A DNA stretch of 64,000 bases from Pseudophaeomoniella oleicola (taxonomy: Eukaryota > Ascomycota > Eurotiomycetes > Phaeomoniellales > Phaeomoniellaceae): positions 48,905 to 112,904 of the forward strand of contig QWDQ01000071.1 in NCBI GenBank assembly GCA_003868215.1. The letters run 5' to 3'. A program made the position numbers and the translations under genes. Positions within the stretch are counted from its first letter, which is position 1. Each line of letters begins with the position of its first letter. This document shows, one piece after another, positions 1 through 10,945 of this stretch. Below the pieces are notes generated by a model. The model saw only the letters and a program-made list of their open reading frames with translations. It was not told where the DNA came from and did not search any database.

Positions 1-2
1 TC

Positions 3-2008
3 GGTGAAGACACCTCGGACGATAGAGAGACATGGCGAGTGAAACACATGTGTCGGTCAAACACAGGCGCAGAAATATATGACTTGGCTTGGTCACCGGA
101 TGGCCTATTCTTTATCACTGGAGGCGTCGACAATACCGCGAGGATTTATAACGCATCTACTGGTTAGTGAACCACTGTTTCCCGGGGGCTTTACTGATTT
201 CTCGAAAGGCCAGTTGATCCGTCAGATCGCCGAACATAGCCATTATGTGCAAGGGGTGGCTTGGGACCCCCTCAACGAATTCATTGCGACACAATCTTCG
301 GACCGCTCGGTTCACATTTACGCCCTGAAATTAAGAGATGGAACTTGTACACTCTCGACCCATGGAAAGTTCAACAAAATGGACTTGCCGGGTCGTCGAA
401 TCTCTTCCAACAGCCCCGCTCCACCTGAGCTGCATTCGCATCGATCACAGTCGAACGCGGTGTCTTCTGCGGCTATTGCATCTCCTGCTCCTTCTGCCCC
501 GGGGACGCCTCACGCATCACTTCCAATGGACCCACCGGCAGTTTCACATTCTCGACGGTCCTCCTTTGGCTCATCGCCCTCGTTCCGACGCTCTGCGTCT
601 CCCGCGCCCTCTCTCCCACTACCGGCAGTGCGTCCTATGGAGACGTCATCTCCAAGCCTCAACGCTACTATGGGTCTTCCTATCAAGAATACCAACATCT
701 ACCACAACGAGACGTTCACGTCTTTTTTCCGCCGTCTGACATTTGCTCCTGACGGCAGTCTGCTGTTCACGCCGTCAGGTCAGTACAAGACCGCCAACCC
801 ATCGACGGCAGACAATTTGAAGCCAACGGAAGAGAGCATCAATACGGTCTACATATACACGAGAGCGGGTTTCAACAAACCCCCAATTGCGCATCTACCT
901 GGGCATAAGAAAGCATCGGTAGCTGTCAAGTGCTCTCCAGTGTTTTATACACTGAGGACCGGCTATAAGCCTACAAAAAACATCACCATAGACACTTCTC
1001 CTGTCGAAGACCAGATTCCAGCGTTACCAGAACCTGTTGTACCAACGTCGTTGCCGTCTCATAGGGAGATGGAACCACCACCGCTGGCCACCACTTCTTC
1101 AGTGACTAGTGAGCCATCGAAGCCACAACCTTCACCTAAGCCTTTTGAACCAGATGCGTCCACCAACGGGCTGCCCTCTGCTTTCGCGCTACCTTACAGA
1201 GTGGTATATGCTGTGGCAACTCAGGATGCGGTGCTGGTATACGACACGCAACAACAGACCCCATTGTGCGTTGTAAGCAATCTGCACTATGCAACGTTCT
1301 CCGACCTCACTTGGTAAGTATTAGCCATGGACGTTCCTTAATGAAGTATTAACCATCTTTAGGTCGAATGACGGCTTGACGTTACTCATGACTTCTACTG
1401 ATGGGTTCTGCTCTGCATTGGCATTTGCACCTGGTGAGCTCGGCGAACGCTATACTGGGCCATTCCCGACTGCATCACATCAGAGCATACCTTCAGCGAA
1501 TACAGTATCGATATCTCCGGCTCCGAGCGTAATTCCAGGGCCAAGTGCTTCTCCGTCCCTCAACAAGGCCACTCCCGTATCAGGTGCAGCTGCATCACCT
1601 GGTCCTTCCCAACCTGCTCATTTCATTGTACGACCAAGCTCGCCTACTCGTTCAAATTCGACGTCATCGATCGCAACTATGTCCTCTATCCAAACACCAG
1701 CTACTGGAGTTTCCAATAATCCAACTCCAACTGTTGGCTATGTTCCCGGTATCACAGCTGCAAGTTTTGCACAATCTAGCGGTCCTACACCTCCGCAAAC
1801 ACCGATAGGAGGCCTACACAGTGCCACTAGCTCTATTAGCGGCAGCGTCTTGGGCAAGAGAGATGCCGGTATGACCAGCGAGAGCGAGAAGGAAGATTCA
1901 AAGGATACTAAACATGGCTCATCGGCACCCAAGAAGCGACGGATCGCTCCAACGCTTGTCAGTGAGAGCATTACGGGCCCTGATAATGGTCCTGGTTCTA
2001 CGTCATGA
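3..2008 (+). CDS. CAC2: Chromatin assembly factor 1 subunit B (Cac2/p60), 5'-truncated by the window edge
   Basis: Middle subunit of CAF-1, the histone chaperone that deposits H3-H4 behind replication forks and at repair sites through PCNA. The window opens inside the WD40 propeller: the frame from base 3 reads WRVKHMCRS, then EIYDLAWSPDG and a GGVDNTARIY blade. Two short introns are inferred, 163-208 (46 nt) and 1314-1362 (49 nt); removing them joins NASTG to GQLIRQIAEH and TW to SNDGLTLLM, both family-typical. Later blades include VQGVAWDPLNEFIATQSSDR and the conserved TSTDGFCSALAFAPGELG. Low-complexity Ser/Pro/Thr inserts fill about residues 100-180 and most of the last 200 residues, ending in a basic KKRR patch. 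The 5' end, including the first WD repeats, is missing. Converges on RAD2. Confidence 0.9.
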
Positions 2009-2273
2009 TGATAGTCAAAACACCGCAGTGTCATCGTGTATTATATTCCGGTGCTGTCAATGAGCTTCCACGTTTTCCGAATCTCTTTTCAACAACAAAA
2101 CACCAACAAATTCTCTTTACAGCGTGGAGTTTGGAGCTACACAGGGTCTTTTTTTCTTTCTCCGATTGCAGGCTTCTTCTCTTGTTGTGTCTTTTTTCAC
2201 CTTCCTTCAACAACTCTCCCGAATCCCATAGCAATCGGGATCTCGAAGGATGGCAGAATGGACGAATAATCAT

Positions 2274-2294
2274 CAGCAGCAGCAGCAGCAGCAG
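2274..2294. repeat. (CAG)7 microsatellite
   Basis: Seven uninterrupted CAG units about 270 nt past the CAC2 stop, probably in its 3' UTR. Confidence 0.85.
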
Positions 2295-2466
2295 TCAGAC
2301 TCCTTGCTTGGCTTTTGCTTTGCATTGTACCTTTAAATATACCGTTTTTGAATTGAACTTAGCTTGAGTAATCAATCACGCAACGATGTCTAATTACTTG
2401 CCTGCCTAGGTGACTCCTCAACTCTCACGTTTCGTTTTCCTTTTCATGTGCACGCCCATGTTATTA

Positions 2467-2494
2467 TGTGGTGTGGTGTGGTGTGGTGTGGCGT
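2467..2494. repeat. (GTGTG)n tandem repeat
   Basis: About four to five GTGTG units, degenerating into GCGTG/TCGTG. Non-coding. Confidence 0.7.
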
Positions 2495-2881
2495 GTCGTG
2501 TGTCTGTCTACCTTACCTACCTCGTAGTTATTGAGATACATGATGCTTTGTTATTTCGGCTGGCCATGCCATGCATGCATGCATGATCTTTGAAGAATTA
2601 ATCATAGTAACATTCTACTAGTTACATTCTGATTAGTACCTACATATAATAATATATATAAAGGTAGTAGGAAGGATATGAATGATATGAATGATATGAC
2701 GTCCTGGGTTTATAATTATACATAAGTTATTTAGTAATTAATTTGAAGAGAATATATTACTGTATTCAAGATAGATAGGTACTTGGTTACAGTAATTATT
2801 ATTATTAATTTTTGATTTATTTATTATAATAATTACAAAACTAATACCTTGGATACATATTGAATATCATTCATGATACAT

Positions 2882-5800
2882 TCATACATAATCATCGTCT
2901 TCGTCGTCGTCGTCGTCCCCGTCTGATTGTTCGGAATCAAGATCAGACTCAGACTCGGAATCGGACTTCCTTGGCTTTCTCCTCGCTCTTGTCCTTCTTG
3001 TTGTTGCTGCAGCCGCCGCCGCTCCCTTTCTAGGCCGTTTAGTATTGTTCTTCACAGCAGAACTGTTAGCGGTAGTAGTGGTAGTAGATTGGTTCTTGGT
3101 ACGGTTAATTGCTTTCTTTTTTCGAGGATGGGGGTGGTGGTCGCCGGCGACGGAGGAGCCGTGCGTGTCGGGGCTGTTGTCGTGGGTCGCTTCGCTTGCT
3201 GTTGTCGCAGGTGCACCTACAGGATCAGAAGAGGTGGTGGTCCTTTTGCGTTTCCGTTCGGCTTCGCCTCTTAATCTGCCCAAGGCTCGGGACATACGGT
3301 CCGACTCTCTGACCCTCGGGGCGAAGACTTCGCGGTTTTCGTCGTCGGGAGCTGGTACGCTTCTTGATGCTGCTGCTGTCGGATTACCCCTGCCAACGCC
3401 TCCACGACCGGTTCCAAGAGGGTCAGCAAGCCCTTTATCTGCTTGCTTGCGGCTCTCCTGGCGTGCACCAACCCCGACGCCACCGCCGAAGAAGTGAGTG
3501 ATGTTGGCCTGCGTGCCCTCAAGTTCTCTGCGGTTCATGTCTCGAATCACGGGAACCAGAATTTCGTCCATGCGTTCTTGTGACCAGCCAATGGTTGACA
3601 TTAGGAATTGGCGCAGAGAAGAGAGGTCAGGAACACCCCATTGGAACTGGCTTGGATCACTGTCGACCTCCGGGTGGAGATATGCTTCGTCGACACGGCG
3701 GTCAGGGAAGTGTGGAGGTAGAAAGAGTTTCGTGAGTTGTTTGCGGAATTTCTTGAGGAATGCATAGTGTGGTTCCGTTTCTGGGTTGAGAGATTTGAAG
3801 TCTGTAAGCTGCACCCGAGACCACCATTCTGTGAAAGCCGACAAACCGCCCTCTTCCTCAGGAAATTCGGTGAGGATCTCTAGTGCCGTTACAGGACCGA
3901 CGCCGGGGATACCTTCCGTATAATCCGAGCCAAGAAGATGAGCAAAGGATATTAGTTTTTGACGCGTCAAGTCGTATTCCCTTTCCAAGTCGGATGCAAG
4001 GTAGCATTCAACAAATTTAGCAGCATTGAACATATTCTTATAAATACGTGTGCCACCGAAGAGGAACACATCTGAATCATCAGTTATGATACCGTCTACA
4101 AGCCCTAGATGGACCAGTTCAGCGCATTGTGCTTCTGCCTCCATAGGAGCCGTGACGTAAGGAAGTCCAAAATGCGAAAGAAGCATTTGACATTCCGTGA
4201 TCATAGTTTGCGTCACTTCATCTGCGTCACGACGATCACGTTTTTGCTGATTGCGTAGTTGACGCAGTTCAGCTTCATAGTCGACGTGGACTGGACGAGA
4301 AGAAGGAAGAGGCTCGAGGGGGTTGTTTAGCGTTGCAGCAAAGCGAGCGTGCTCTTCAGCTTCGATCGCTAGATTTCGCATGATCTCATCGTCAGAATCA
4401 GACATGTAGACCTCGCCTTCTTCGTCAAAACTCGGTTGGGCTCCAACTGCAGCCTCAAAGTCGCGCTCGTTATCGGCCGCTTCTGCGTTGTCGATGCTGT
4501 CCTCTGCAGGCCCCACGACTGGAGCTTGTTCGTAGTCCATGTTGCTTGTTTCCTGGGCCAGTATGGGAACAGGGTTGACTTCTGGAACATCCTCGAACTC
4601 GACATCATCATCTTCATCCGGTCTATTGTCGGACAGAGATTTATGAGACGACTCCAAAGCACTAGGAACCTCTGGTTCTTGAACTGGCTCGCTAACTGTT
4701 GGTGCGGAGCGAGTTTCCAGATGCTCCTTTCTGGACCGTTCTTTCAGCGCCAGTTCCTCTTCATCAGTGTCACTCCATTCCATGTGATCTTCGTCACCAT
4801 CCACAGGCACCTGGTCAAGTAGTTCAGGGCTAGTTCGAGATTTGTTGTCCGGTATGTCTGTGATCGGAGGCTCAGCTCTTACGAGGTCAGCCACGTCGTT
4901 CATTCGCAATGAGGTATCTACCGCAAGTCCTTCCTCATCTTCGTCTGCCACCTCTTCGGGGGAAATGCTGGATAATTCCGTCTTCTCATCTGCATCCACA
5001 TCAATGACTTCCGGCTTTCCCATCGGAGATGGCGCATCTACGTCGATCACCTCCCTTTCTTCATCCCGCTGGATTCTGGCTCGGCTCTGATTTGTAGACT
5101 GAGTATATAGTTCATCCTCTTCTCGTTGTGCCGCAGGTTCTCTTATCGTGTCCTTTGTCGGTGCTTTGCCAACAAACCAAGGTGGCAGTGGTTGAGGAGC
5201 CGGCTTATCTTTGCTGAGATCTTTCTCAAATCCCCCGGAAAGGTCTTGTTCAATCTTTTCTGACTTCTTCTTTCCAAGTAGTGATTGGCCGAGATTAATG
5301 GACTCAAATGGTAACGGCCCATCGAATCCAGATTTTGGCGTTTCGTCAGAAGCTCCTGCGTGGTGTCCGGGACGGCTTGGACCCTGCGATTGATATTTAG
5401 ACTTTCGAGATTCTGCAAGAGCAGCTTGCAAATCGAATTCATCGGCTTCGTCATCCTCCGCGATCTCCGGTACAGCATCGGGAGTAAATGGTTGTTGCGC
5501 TCTTTGATTGATATTTCGAGCTACCTCCCGACCGGCTTCTGCACTCTTTGCATTGAAGGCATCACCGTTAAAGTCTTGTTCATCGTCACTGAATGCTGTT
5601 CTGCGAAGGGACATTGCAATGGCCCTTTGCAAGTCTTCGTCGTCACTCGCTCCCTTACTGATATCGACGTCCTCAAAAAGTTCTTCCATTCCATCTTCAT
5701 CCTCATGGGCGCCATTGATAGCCTCTGGAATGAACAAGGATTCCGGGTCTTCTTTGCTCTGCGAGGAGACCATGTCTTGAAAACTGACTCCCCCATCGGT

Positions 5801-7048
5801 ATCTGTAGGAGCCTGGGCTCTCTGCTTTCTGGCTCCGTATACAGCTTCTCGTTTCCGAGCAATTTCGTCAACTCGATCCTGAAAGTCGGCATCGTAGTCC
5901 ACCTCTTCGCCCTTGCGTGTCCATTTCTTAGGAAGGCGATTCAAGCCTTCGATTGGAATATCTTCGAAGCCATCCTCATCCTCCCAGTCATCAGCCCGAT
6001 CCTCTCCCTTCGGTTGCTGACCATATGTCTCAATATCAATTGGCTGTTCCTTCCGACCCTCGTTCTTATTCGAGACAACACCCAATGCCCAGCCACCTTC
6101 AACTCCTTCATTCCGGACCAATACGTATTCCTTGCCTTTCTCACCGGCAATTCTAGCTCCTTGTGTGAGAAAATCGTCGGCATTCATGCCATTGATATGC
6201 ATCAGTCTTTGCGTGAGTTCGTTACGCTCCCTAACCCTCTCGATCTGAAAACGCGAAAAGGCCATACGATCCGGAAACATCCCGTCCAATTGTTCTTTAC
6301 TGTAACCCATCCTGAGACGACTGCGTAGCCGCGCCGCGTTTAGAATATTATACCGATCTGTAGCTGGCAAGCTTAGGAAGAACGGACTCTCGAAATCAAT
6401 CTTGCTGAAATCATACAAATTGATGTCTTCGCCACTGTGGAACTGCCGTGCATATTCCTCTAGTTCATGTTGGCTCATAATGCGCGGGTCATTTGGCGCA
6501 CCCATATCCTCCAGACTTATATCAAGATCAGGCAAGTGGTAGGCATCCTTCTTACGGAATGTCCGATTCTGTTGACGCTCCTTTGTAGACATGCCAAGCT
6601 CGTCCACATAGACAAGGTCTTGCGCTGCCGGCAATTCCTCCTCTTCCTGCGCGCGACCAGTTTCTCTATCTTTGCGCCTTTGTTCGTCTTCTTCCGCACG
6701 CCGTTGCATCTGCAGTGCGAGCATTTTACCTGCTGTCCTGACAGCATCTTCTCTCCGACCTTCCCTTCTGCGCTTTCTATTGGAAATAGTCTGACGCTTG
6801 AGAGCGGGAGCGCCTCCATCGAATACAAACACGGGTTTGATGCCATGGTAGAGCAGTTTGCAAATTCTACGAAAAAAACCGACAACGTGCGAGTTGCGCA
6901 AGACATTCCCTTCTTTATCTCGAACTGCTTTCAAGAACTGATATATCCAGATTGAAGCATCCACGGCCAGACGTTTGCGATTCAAGGTACTGAGGTTCGT
7001 GGGGCGAGCTGATGGATGGACAACAGTCCAGAGGCCTTGTACACCCAT
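2882..7048 (-). CDS. RAD2: XPG/Rad2 structure-specific endonuclease (nucleotide excision repair)
   Basis: Makes the 3' incision in nucleotide excision repair, with TFIIH in the nucleus. One exon encodes 1388 aa, usual for fungal Rad2. The start at 7048 is chosen because FEN-superfamily proteins begin MG(V/I)xGLW and this reads MGVQGLWTVV; the frame stays open 11 codons upstream. The N domain (about residues 1-95) has LAVDASIWIYQF and PVFVFDGGAP. A long acidic spacer follows. The I domain (about 950-1035) has APMEAEAQCAEL and TDDSDVFLFGG, holding the acidic metal ligands. The helix-hairpin-helix is GIPGVGPVTALEIL (about 1040). QANITHFF (about 1180) is a good PCNA-interacting motif. The C-terminus is Lys/Arg-rich and ends in an acidic Asp run. 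No lesions are seen. The promoter is shared with the phosphoesterase gene. Confidence 0.95.
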   Translation of the reverse strand: MGVQGLWTVVHPSARPTNLSTLNRKRLAVDASIWIYQFLKAVRDKEGNVLRNSHVVGFFRRICKLLYHGIKPVFVFDGGAPALKRQTISNRKRRREGRREDAVRTAGKMLALQMQRRAEEDEQRRKDRETGRAQEEEELPAAQDLVYVDELGMSTKERQQNRTFRKKDAYHLPDLDISLEDMGAPNDPRIMSQHELEEYARQFHSGEDINLYDFSKIDFESPFFLSLPATDRYNILNAARLRSRLRMGYSKEQLDGMFPDRMAFSRFQIERVRERNELTQRLMHINGMNADDFLTQGARIAGEKGKEYVLVRNEGVEGGWALGVVSNKNEGRKEQPIDIETYGQQPKGEDRADDWEDEDGFEDIPIEGLNRLPKKWTRKGEEVDYDADFQDRVDEIARKREAVYGARKQRAQAPTDTDGGVSFQDMVSSQSKEDPESLFIPEAINGAHEDEDGMEELFEDVDISKGASDDEDLQRAIAMSLRRTAFSDDEQDFNGDAFNAKSAEAGREVARNINQRAQQPFTPDAVPEIAEDDEADEFDLQAALAESRKSKYQSQGPSRPGHHAGASDETPKSGFDGPLPFESINLGQSLLGKKKSEKIEQDLSGGFEKDLSKDKPAPQPLPPWFVGKAPTKDTIREPAAQREEDELYTQSTNQSRARIQRDEEREVIDVDAPSPMGKPEVIDVDADEKTELSSISPEEVADEDEEGLAVDTSLRMNDVADLVRAEPPITDIPDNKSRTSPELLDQVPVDGDEDHMEWSDTDEEELALKERSRKEHLETRSAPTVSEPVQEPEVPSALESSHKSLSDNRPDEDDDVEFEDVPEVNPVPILAQETSNMDYEQAPVVGPAEDSIDNAEAADNERDFEAAVGAQPSFDEEGEVYMSDSDDEIMRNLAIEAEEHARFAATLNNPLEPLPSSRPVHVDYEAELRQLRNQQKRDRRDADEVTQTMITECQMLLSHFGLPYVTAPMEAEAQCAELVHLGLVDGIITDDSDVFLFGGTRIYKNMFNAAKFVECYLASDLEREYDLTRQKLISFAHLLGSDYTEGIPGVGPVTALEILTEFPEEEGGLSAFTEWWSRVQLTDFKSLNPETEPHYAFLKKFRKQLTKLFLPPHFPDRRVDEAYLHPEVDSDPSQFQWGVPDLSSLRQFLMSTIGWSQERMDEILVPVIRDMNRRELEGTQANITHFFGGGVGVGARQESRKQADKGLADPLGTGRGGVGRGNPTAAASRSVPAPDDENREVFAPRVRESDRMSRALGRLRGEAERKRKRTTTSSDPVGAPATTASEATHDNSPDTHGSSVAGDHHPHPRKKKAINRTKNQSTTTTTANSSAVKNNTKRPRKGAAAAAATTRRTRARRKPRKSDSESESDLDSEQSDGDDDDDEDDDYV

Positions 7049-7599
7049 ACTGGAGTACGCTGTTAATCTGCGCAACCCCAACAGTTGCCTATATGATCAT
7101 GGCGGCGAGTCCTTGAACAGGTACCTGATGGCGAAGATGCGCGTCTTCGCAATGGGCCTCACAACATAGCTCAGAGGTTCAGCAGGTTTGTGAGAGTAAC
7201 ACTCACATGTAAAGACACCATCAAAAAGCTATCACGTATGTGTAGAGATGACTGAGATTAGTGATTCAAGGTGAACATTATAGGCTTCAACTTTCAAGGT
7301 CCCGCATCCGTCACTTTCTCCGACCCCATCTCTGAAGTATGCGTAATAATCGACGCGGCCGCAGACACGCCGTCACGTAGGTCACCTGACATGAGACTCT
7401 ATGATTATCTCAGAACTGTAGAAGTCTGGACTGATCTCGAATGCAGATAGAACGAGACCTCGACAGTAGGATTTGATACATGCCGATACGCATTGCAACC
7501 ACGCCATAATCATGATATATGTTAAGTGCTTATTGTGATCTTCTGCATCTTCTGTTGCTTTCCGTAATCAACCCTCCGCAGTGCATCCAATGCTACTCT
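7049..7599. promoter_or_regulatory. Bidirectional promoter region between RAD2 and the phosphoesterase gene
   Basis: 551 bp separate two divergent start codons. The stretch holds a 20-bp near-palindrome at 7131-7150 (GCGAAGA / TCTTCGC arms around GC-rich TGCGCG), 83 nt upstream of the RAD2 ATG, and a block near 7373-7390 with TCACGTAGGTCACCTGAC. Neither matches a site I can name with confidence. Upstream introns or UTR exons cannot be excluded. Confidence 0.5.
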
Positions 7600-8956
7600 A
7601 TGAAGCGTTCTCGTCTCTCAGAACTTGTCGAGAATCCATTTGTCAAAGACAGAAACAAAGAATGGGCTGTTGATTTGCCATCTTCATTGGTGTCGAGGGT
7701 CTCGCCACCCCCAACTCCAAAGAGACAGAAATCAGAAACGTCTCATCTGAGACACGAGGAGCCCTCCACGGCCGCTATTGAAGCTGGTCAGATTGAGATC
7801 GCAGACCACCTTACATATTTCTCTACTAAATTGTCCAAGGCTGCCAGACCAACAATCTCAGGGGTCCCCCGTTTATCTCTCGAAGACTGGATAGGCTTGT
7901 ATCAACGCAATCAGCTCCCTCATGGTCACCACTTCATAATCCATCAGCATGATCATCCAATTGCAGGTACCCACTATGATCTACGGCTACAATGTAACCA
8001 GACTAGCTCCATCAGCTTTGCTATCATGTATGGCCTACCAGGAGACCCCAATAGTCGGCGACTGAGCCGGAATGCCACAGAAACCAGAGTTCATAATTTA
8101 TGGGTGCGTGGATATCCGGGTTTTCTTGGACCGGGCTAATATGCCACAGAATCATCTCATAGAAACGGCTTCCTATGCCACTGGAAGCATGTTGATCTGG
8201 GATACCGGGGAATATTCCGTCCTACCATATCGATCTCCCAATAGACGCCCTGAGACAGACGACTCAGGCGTTGAAGATGAGAACCAGGAGACTACTCTTC
8301 CTGAGAATGAGAAGCTTGCGAAATCATTCCGACAGCGCAAGATCCGCTTACGGCTGAATGGGACTCGATTGCCGAAAGGCTACACTATCAGTCTTCGATT
8401 AACGCGGGATAATTTCACAACAACGCAGCCTCAAGCACCCTCGCGGAGAAGACGTAGGCCAGACCCACGGAAAAAGACACATCAGCAGGTCGAGACATCG
8501 TCTGATACAGATGCGTCGTCGAATACCGTCGTGGGCGAAGATGGGAAGCGTTTAGCATCGCTCGTTCAGACGGCTTCACCTCCCAAGGGGTCGACGGATG
8601 CCCAAGAGCACGCAATGGCATTGGCTTCAGACGACGAGGAAGAAGCTATTCGGTTGAACAACGCTTACACTGGCGCTACCAATAGCATAGGATCTGTTCA
8701 TCAACGGCGATGGTTTCTTTCTTTGGATCGTGAGAGCAGTGGTTTTGTACCTGAAACCCGCAGCAGTAAAGGCACAAAGCGATGGGTTCGGCGACGAGAA
8801 CCAGATGGATCTCTGACAGGATTCGAGAGATTCATTGTTATGGGCCGCGATGGTGAGCGCAGTGTTGTCACTGGGAGATTGGCTTGTGATGTGCTTGCGG
8901 ATGAGGGCATTGAGAACTTCGTGCCGAGAGGTAAATGGCATCCAGTGCTAGAATGA
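7600..8956 (+). CDS. LigD-type 3'-phosphoesterase domain protein
   Basis: Contains the phosphoesterase (PE) domain known from bacterial LigD, which trims 3'-phosphate or ribonucleotide ends before ligation. There is no ligase or polymerase domain. Exons are 7600-8103 and 8150-8956, with a 46-nt phase-0 intron; the product is 436 aa. Core residues are visible: FIIHQHDHPIAGTHYDLRL (about 111-129) carries the His and HYD-R motif, GSMLIWDTGEY follows the intron, and IRLRLNGTRLPKGY is the closing strand. An Arg-rich stretch (RRRRRPDPRKK) and a Ser/acidic linker follow, then a conserved-looking C-terminal segment ending NFVPRGKWHPVLE. The start at 7600 (MKRSRLSELVENPF) is preferred over an in-frame Met 27 codons upstream. 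It is divergent from RAD2, which supports a DNA-end-processing role (inference). Confidence 0.8.
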
Positions 8957-10945
8957 CGTTGAGTAGTCCATGGTTCTACGACGATTAGAGCACATATCCA
9001 ATGCCGCTCTCGGTAAAGCTGACTGACTCACGACAAGATTGCAATCTTAATCGAAAGGGGACTGCACGCCACCACACAGAGTTGGAATCGTCGCGCACCC
9101 CCGCCTGTAGGAGCTATAGTGCAATGAGGTCAATTCGTGCCTTGCTGAATAATTGCCTGAGGCAGCCATCTTTGATGTGTTGACTCATTGGAGCATCCTT
9201 GCCGTGTTCTAGGTCGTGAGTCACGCACCAATCTGGCGGTCAGAAAATAAGCAACCGGGGTAGAATGACTGCTCTGACCAATGATAAGCTGTGGACATCG
9301 GTATCTCTATCCTTTTCGGGATTCAGTCGTATTCCGATTCCGAGATTACATGGATGGAGACTCAGTACGAGAGCATAGACCTGCCTCATCCCGGCAAGCT
9401 CTTTATCGAAGGTAACGTTAGTATTCGCAATACAGGATACCCCGCTACAGGCATTGCTCGAGTGTTCTCAAACCCCATGTCGTTTGACAGGAAAAAAGGA
9501 TCTTTGTTTTTTTATGGATTTCATTGTTCGTTTAGCCGAATCCTGTTTTGCGTCCGAGCTCCGACCCCCCGAGTAAACGAGAGCTTCCACTGGTAGGCTC
9601 ATTATTTACTGTTGTTCAATGCAGTTAGAAGTGAAGAAGACTACGCAGTAACATCCAAGGCGCAAGGATAGATACGGTGGTTTTGCTGAGTGAGTCACCT
9701 GGAACCAGAGTTTCCAATGATACCGAAAAGCAATCCCCGACGTCCCCAACTCATGGGGGCTTACCTACCTGCAGGTCGACTGACTATGACCTTGCTGGAA
9801 AGATCTTACCTGAATGAATGGATTCGCTTCTCGTCGCGTTATACGATCACTTGCAGGCTGCAATTTGCGTCATCTGGGCGGCCATAAGGGATGGTTGGTA
9901 GCCATCTCAATAAGGTGATTTCTACCTTGTCGCCTATCAAATGCGGCGTGGCAGGAAGCTTCGGAGTTCGTGATAATAATACTAAGACTGTCAGTACGAG
10001 TCCAATTATATTTAGGTACTCACCACTAACGGTTTAGCTACTACAGTACGGAGTATACTACTACGGTATAGGTAGGCGGTAGGGCAGGTCATTGATAAGC
10101 CCATGCTGACCACTAACCTAGGTAATTAACTATTCTTCTCTTACCTTGTATAATTGTCATCGCAATGGGTGACCAGACGAGAACGTTCTCAGCTCTAATT
10201 CCATAGTAGACTGTCTTTCAATTAGACTCGCCTTCCATTCATTCTCTCAGTCGGGCATTTCTATCTCTCTGCACCCAGGGACATGGTCAATCATAGAATG
10301 CTCAATCCTCAGTTAATGTCTATGGAACATTTACTACGTACCTAGTAAGAGCACCCGCGTCAAACAAGCTTAAATTTCTTTTTCTGTTGGATGGATCTGT
10401 GCATTTAATAACCAGGGCGACCTTGTACATAGTCAGCACCAATTACAATACAGTACCGTGTAATAATGTAAGCTTTGGAGATCCATTCTGACTAACCCAC
10501 ATCCTTTCGCTCCGCAATTGATTGAATTGATTTGACCGATCTCTGTATCTCGATAGGCGTTTTTTCTTTTTTCCTTTCCTTTCCCTTCTTCTTCTTCTTC
10601 ATCAAGGTAGAGGAGTCATAGCTTGTTGACTCCTTGATTGTTGTAGACCGTCTAGATGTCTTCCTGGCCTTGATTGGCCTGTGAGTCGAGAAGGAGGAAG
10701 TGCTGGGAGGTTGTTACTTGGACCCAGTATTTCTACCGTGCTTATCCTACTGTCGATTGCGCAGCATTGGTTTCCAACCCAGCTTTTAAGAAATCACATT
10801 CGACACTTGGATTGCAATATAAATCTCGATATCGTCGAATACATTTGTTAATCTTGCTGTGTCGTTGGGCCATGCCGAAGACATAGACTACATTTGTTCT
10901 GAATTGTATACGTCTTGCGTCGAGCGACAAGCTCCCATTTTCAAT
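8957..10945. other. Gene-free stretch upstream of the ABC transporter
   Basis: Nearly 2 kb without a recognisable gene. Short open frames, such as one at 9291-9596, resemble no family I know. One CCTAGG palindrome lies near 10117. The last 400 bp are probably promoter and 5' UTR of the transporter. Confidence 0.5.
10559..10603 (+). promoter_or_regulatory. CT-rich promoter tract of the ABC transporter gene
   Basis: A 45-nt run of almost pure T and C (TTTTTTCTTTTTTCC, then CTTCTTCTTCTTC) about 345 nt upstream of the transporter ATG. Such tracts are common just before transcription starts in filamentous fungi. The role is inferred. Confidence 0.5.

Larger units (their letters stand above)
2009..2881. 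other. Convergent intergenic region, AT-rich, with microsatellites
   Basis: Space between the stop codons of CAC2 (+) and RAD2 (-). It probably holds both 3' UTRs. It contains a (CAG)7 tract, a GTGTG tandem and, from about 2640, AT-rich sequence with ATATAT and ATTATT runs. No gene is seen. Confidence 0.7.

Noticed and set aside
5360-6328. 322-codon plus-strand open frame
   Set aside because: It lies wholly antisense to the RAD2 acidic spacer; its composition mirrors the coding strand and no motif is seen.
9291-9596. 101-codon frame in the region upstream of the ABC transporter
   Set aside because: No recognisable domain; length is within chance for 2 kb of non-coding DNA.
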